A DNA stretch of 64,000 bases, taken from Planctomycetota bacterium. Its GTDB lineage: Bacteria > Planctomycetota > B15-G4. The stretch lies in the NCBI GenBank assembly GCA_029259715.1, contig JAJDEP010000014.1, positions 124,001 to 188,000 of the forward strand, read 5' to 3'. The notes below the pieces were generated by a model. That model ran no database searches. It worked only from the letters and a program-made list of their open reading frames with translations, and had not been told where the DNA came from. The position numbers were made by a program, and so were the translations under genes. Of this stretch, positions 61,950-64,000 are shown piece by piece. The first letter of the stretch is position 1; the number at the start of each line of letters is the position of its first letter.

Positions 61950-62687
61950 ATGACACTGCTCGAGACCATCGACCTGGTGAAGCGCTACAACGACCGCACG
62001 GTCGTCGACCACGTGGGCTTCCAGGTGGACGAGGGCGAGATCGTCGGGCTGCTCGGCCCCAACGGCGCCGGCAAGACGACCACCTTCCGCATGACCGTGG
62101 GCATGGTGAAGCCCGAGGGCGGCCGGGTCCTGTTCGACAACCAGGACGTCACGCGCATGCCCATGTTCCAGCGGGCGCGCCTGGGCATGGGCTACCTCAG
62201 CCAGGAACCGTCGATCTTCCGGCAGATGCACGTGCGCGACAACCTGCTCGCAGTGCTCGAGGCGCGCGGCTTCGACAAGAGCACCCGCCGCGAACGGGCC
62301 GACGAACTGATCGAGGAGTTCGGCCTCGAACATGTAGCGCGCAGCACGGCATCGGTGCTCTCCGGCGGTGAGCGACGTCGGCTCGAGTTGGCCCGGACCC
62401 TGGCCCTCGACCCCCGGCTGATCCTGCTCGACGAGCCCTTCAGCGGCGTCGACCCCATCGCCGTCGAGGACATCCAGGAGCAGCTGTTCCGCCTGCGCGA
62501 CAAGGGCATGGCCGTGCTGCTCACCGACCACGCCGTGCGCGAGACCCTGGGCACCACCGACCGCGCCTACATCATCTACGAGGGCCAGATCTTCCGGCAC
62601 GGCGACGCCACCCAGCTCGCCGAGGACCCCGAGGTGCGGGCGGTCTACCTGGGCGAGCGCTTCACCATGGACAAGAAGACCCGCTGA
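61950..62687 (+). CDS. lptB: LptB-like ABC transporter ATPase (lipopolysaccharide export)
   Basis: A 245-residue ABC ATPase with Walker A GPNGAGKTT, the LptB-type Q-loop region (GMGYLSQEPSIF), signature LSGGERRRLELARTLA, Walker B LILLDEPFSGVDP and the H-loop LLTDHAVRETL. The overall sequence matches LptB, the motor that extracts LPS from the inner membrane through LptFG. This supports a diderm cell envelope. No lptA, lptC, lptF or lptG gene is adjacent in the window. Confidence 0.92.
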   Translation: MTLLETIDLVKRYNDRTVVDHVGFQVDEGEIVGLLGPNGAGKTTTFRMTVGMVKPEGGRVLFDNQDVTRMPMFQRARLGMGYLSQEPSIFRQMHVRDNLLAVLEARGFDKSTRRERADELIEEFGLEHVARSTASVLSGGERRRLELARTLALDPRLILLDEPFSGVDPIAVEDIQEQLFRLRDKGMAVLLTDHAVRETLGTTDRAYIIYEGQIFRHGDATQLAEDPEVRAVYLGERFTMDKKTR

Positions 62688-62710
62688 CCGAGGGGGCCTG
62701 CAGACCTCGG
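62688..62710 (+). terminator. Candidate stem-loop after lptB
   Basis: Directly after the lptB stop, CCGAGG (62688-62693) and CCTCGG (62705-62710) form a six-base-pair stem around an eleven-base loop, followed by more G-rich repeats (GGGGGCCTGC-like). No T-run follows, so it may be a weak or factor-assisted terminator. The rest of the gap to 62918 has no gene; the promoter of the next gene must lie there. Confidence 0.4.
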
Positions 62711-62918
62711 GGGGCCTGCTGGCCACGGGGGCCGCGGATTCCCAATCCCAGCGGTGAACCGGGCCCTCCGGCTGTGTACCGTGCCTTTGGTTCGAGTCGG
62801 ACGGACGGGACCGTTTTGACGCGCGCCACGCTTCCATGGGGTTGGGAGCGGGCGGCGGTGGGTCCCGGCCGAAGGCCACGACTCTCCTTCGGGGGAGTCA
62901 GCGGGAGGGATGCTTCCA

Positions 62919-64000
62919 GTGAGTGACGCGACCACCAATCGCTCGGATGAGGCGTTGAGTTCACTCGCCGTGCCTCCGGCATGCGTGAATGCTCCCGCAG
63001 ACCTCGATGCGGAAAGCCCCGCCGGCGCCCCAGCGGGAGTCGATCCGCTGTCCGCCACGCCCGCCCCCACCGAACAGGGCGAGTGGACCAAGCTGCAGCG
63101 CTCGGCCGTGCTCGTCGTCGACGACGACTACGGCGTGCGCAACACGGTCTCCCGTTTCCTGCAGCGCGAGGGTTACGAAGTGCTCGCGGCGGAGAACCTC
63201 ACCGAAGCCCGCGACCACCTGCACAACCACGACATCCTCGTGGTGCTGGCCGACATCACGCTGAAGGGCGGCGAGAACGGCCTCGAGTTCCTGCACGAGG
63301 TGCGCGCCGCGCGCCCCAACCTCGACGTCATGATGATGACGGCCCACAGCGATCTCGATTACGCCGTCGAGGCGCTCAAGCAGGGCGCCTACGACTACCT
63401 CACCAAGCCCTTCCCGTTCGAGCTGCTGAAGGCCGCCGTGAACCGCGCCGTCGAGCGCCGCCGCTACGTCGAGCGCGAGGCCATGCTCGACCTGCTCGAG
63501 GAGCGCCGCGCCACCGACGAGGAGAACGTCGAGCAGTTCATGGTGTCGCTGGCTTCCATCACCGACGCCAAGAGTCACTTCACGGCGCGGCACTCGGCGC
63601 GGGTCGCCGACCTGTCGCGGCTGCTGGCCGAGGCCATGGGCCTCGATGACGACACCATCGCCCGGGTGACCCTGGGCGGCCGCCTGCACGACATCGGCAA
63701 GATCGGCGTGTCGGAGATGATCATCGAGAAGGCCGGGCCGCTCACCCGCGACGAGTTCGAGATCATGAAGCGGCACCCGTCCATCGGCGACGACCTGCTG
63801 GCGCCCATCCGCACCATGCAGGAGCTGCGCCCCATGGTCCGCTGGCATCACGAGTCCCTCGACGGCACCGGCTATCCCGACGGCCTCAAGGGCGACCTGA
63901 TCCCCGTCGAGGCGATGATCGTGAAGGTGGCGGACATCTGGGAGGCGATCACCTCCCGGCGCCCCTACCGCGAGCCCATGTCGCTCGAGGTCGCCGCCAA
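62919..64000 (+). CDS. Response regulator with HD-GYP domain (probable c-di-GMP phosphodiesterase), cut by the window end
   Basis: The first 360 or so residues of a regulator are visible. After a leader of about 60 residues comes a receiver domain (VVDDDYGVRN, phosphoacceptor Asp in LADITLKGG, Lys in TKPFPFELLK), a charged linker helix, then an HD-GYP domain (LHDIGKIGV, HHESLDGTGYPDGL) that continues past the window. A GTG at 62919 (SDATTNRS) is favoured by GGAGGG about nine bases upstream; an ATG at 62910 is in the same frame. It is the second HD-GYP regulator of the window, and like the first has no adjacent kinase gene. Confidence 0.88.
   Translation, partial: MSDATTNRSDEALSSLAVPPACVNAPADLDAESPAGAPAGVDPLSATPAPTEQGEWTKLQRSAVLVVDDDYGVRNTVSRFLQREGYEVLAAENLTEARDHLHNHDILVVLADITLKGGENGLEFLHEVRAARPNLDVMMMTAHSDLDYAVEALKQGAYDYLTKPFPFELLKAAVNRAVERRRYVEREAMLDLLEERRATDEENVEQFMVSLASITDAKSHFTARHSARVADLSRLLAEAMGLDDDTIARVTLGGRLHDIGKIGVSEMIIEKAGPLTRDEFEIMKRHPSIGDDLLAPIRTMQELRPMVRWHHESLDGTGYPDGLKGDLIPVEAMIVKVADIWEAITSRRPYREPMSLEVAA

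Overview
This is a 64 kb, very GC-rich, gene-dense bacterial chromosome segment. There are no rRNA or tRNA genes, no CRISPR array and no insertion sequence that I can see. The gene mix suggests a Planctomycetota-like (PVC-type) bacterium: an oversized GreA (742 residues, as in Chlamydiae), signal peptidases I with a large inserted domain, an FG-GAP propeller exoprotein and a long HEAT-repeat exported protein. This placement is inference. Myxococcota or another high-GC phylum cannot be excluded from this window alone.

Layout. 0-6.3 kb (minus strand): a lipA-led operon for a branched-chain-type 2-oxoacid dehydrogenase, with two E1-alpha paralogues, one E1-beta, a two-lipoyl E2 and a truncated E3. 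6.5-20 kb: housekeeping and repair genes (family-5-like uracil-DNA glycosylase, mutY, ygfZ, sfsA, fabI, thiO), an FG-GAP exoprotein, an HD-GYP response regulator, a rhodanese and a lone HigA-like antitoxin. 20-27.5 kb: a HEAT-repeat protein, a lipase-like membrane protein, phosphomannomutase/phosphoglucomutase, a pseudopilin, queF and a lipoprotein.

27.7-36.6 kb (plus strand) is the most unusual region. It is a compact cluster of a ribbon-helix-helix-like small protein, ATP sulfurylase, a sulfatase-like protein, APS kinase, two large alkaline-phosphatase-superfamily proteins, a second ribbon-helix-helix-like small protein and a membrane protein with a possible Oxa1/EMC3-like layout. It can make PAPS but contains no sulfate-reduction gene and no recognisable sulfotransferase. 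Both small proteins, the APS kinase and the adjacent lipoprotein end in the same short motif, L-x-x-L-[GN]-[YF]-[LIV].

36.6-46.7 kb (minus strand): a thiolase-led operon for short acyl-CoA oxidation built around a B12 mutase. Its substrate-pocket residues match isobutyryl-CoA mutase rather than methylmalonyl-CoA mutase. Together with the 2-oxoacid dehydrogenase it suggests valine to isobutyryl-CoA to butyryl-CoA to acetyl-CoA. The giant GreA follows at the end. 46.9-53.5 kb: SIS isomerase, PyrK-like flavoprotein, Nudix hydrolase, an unknown membrane protein, argS with altered signature motifs, apt and an orphan gene.

53.8-64 kb (plus strand): a c-di-GMP-I (GEMM) riboswitch directly upstream of a FliA/WhiG-type sigma factor that carries a histone-H1-like N-terminal tail; then birA, rph, rdgB, lepA, two tandem signal peptidase I genes, an lptB-like ATPase and the start of a second HD-GYP response regulator. 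Two HD-GYP proteins and a c-di-GMP riboswitch in one window point to active c-di-GMP signalling.
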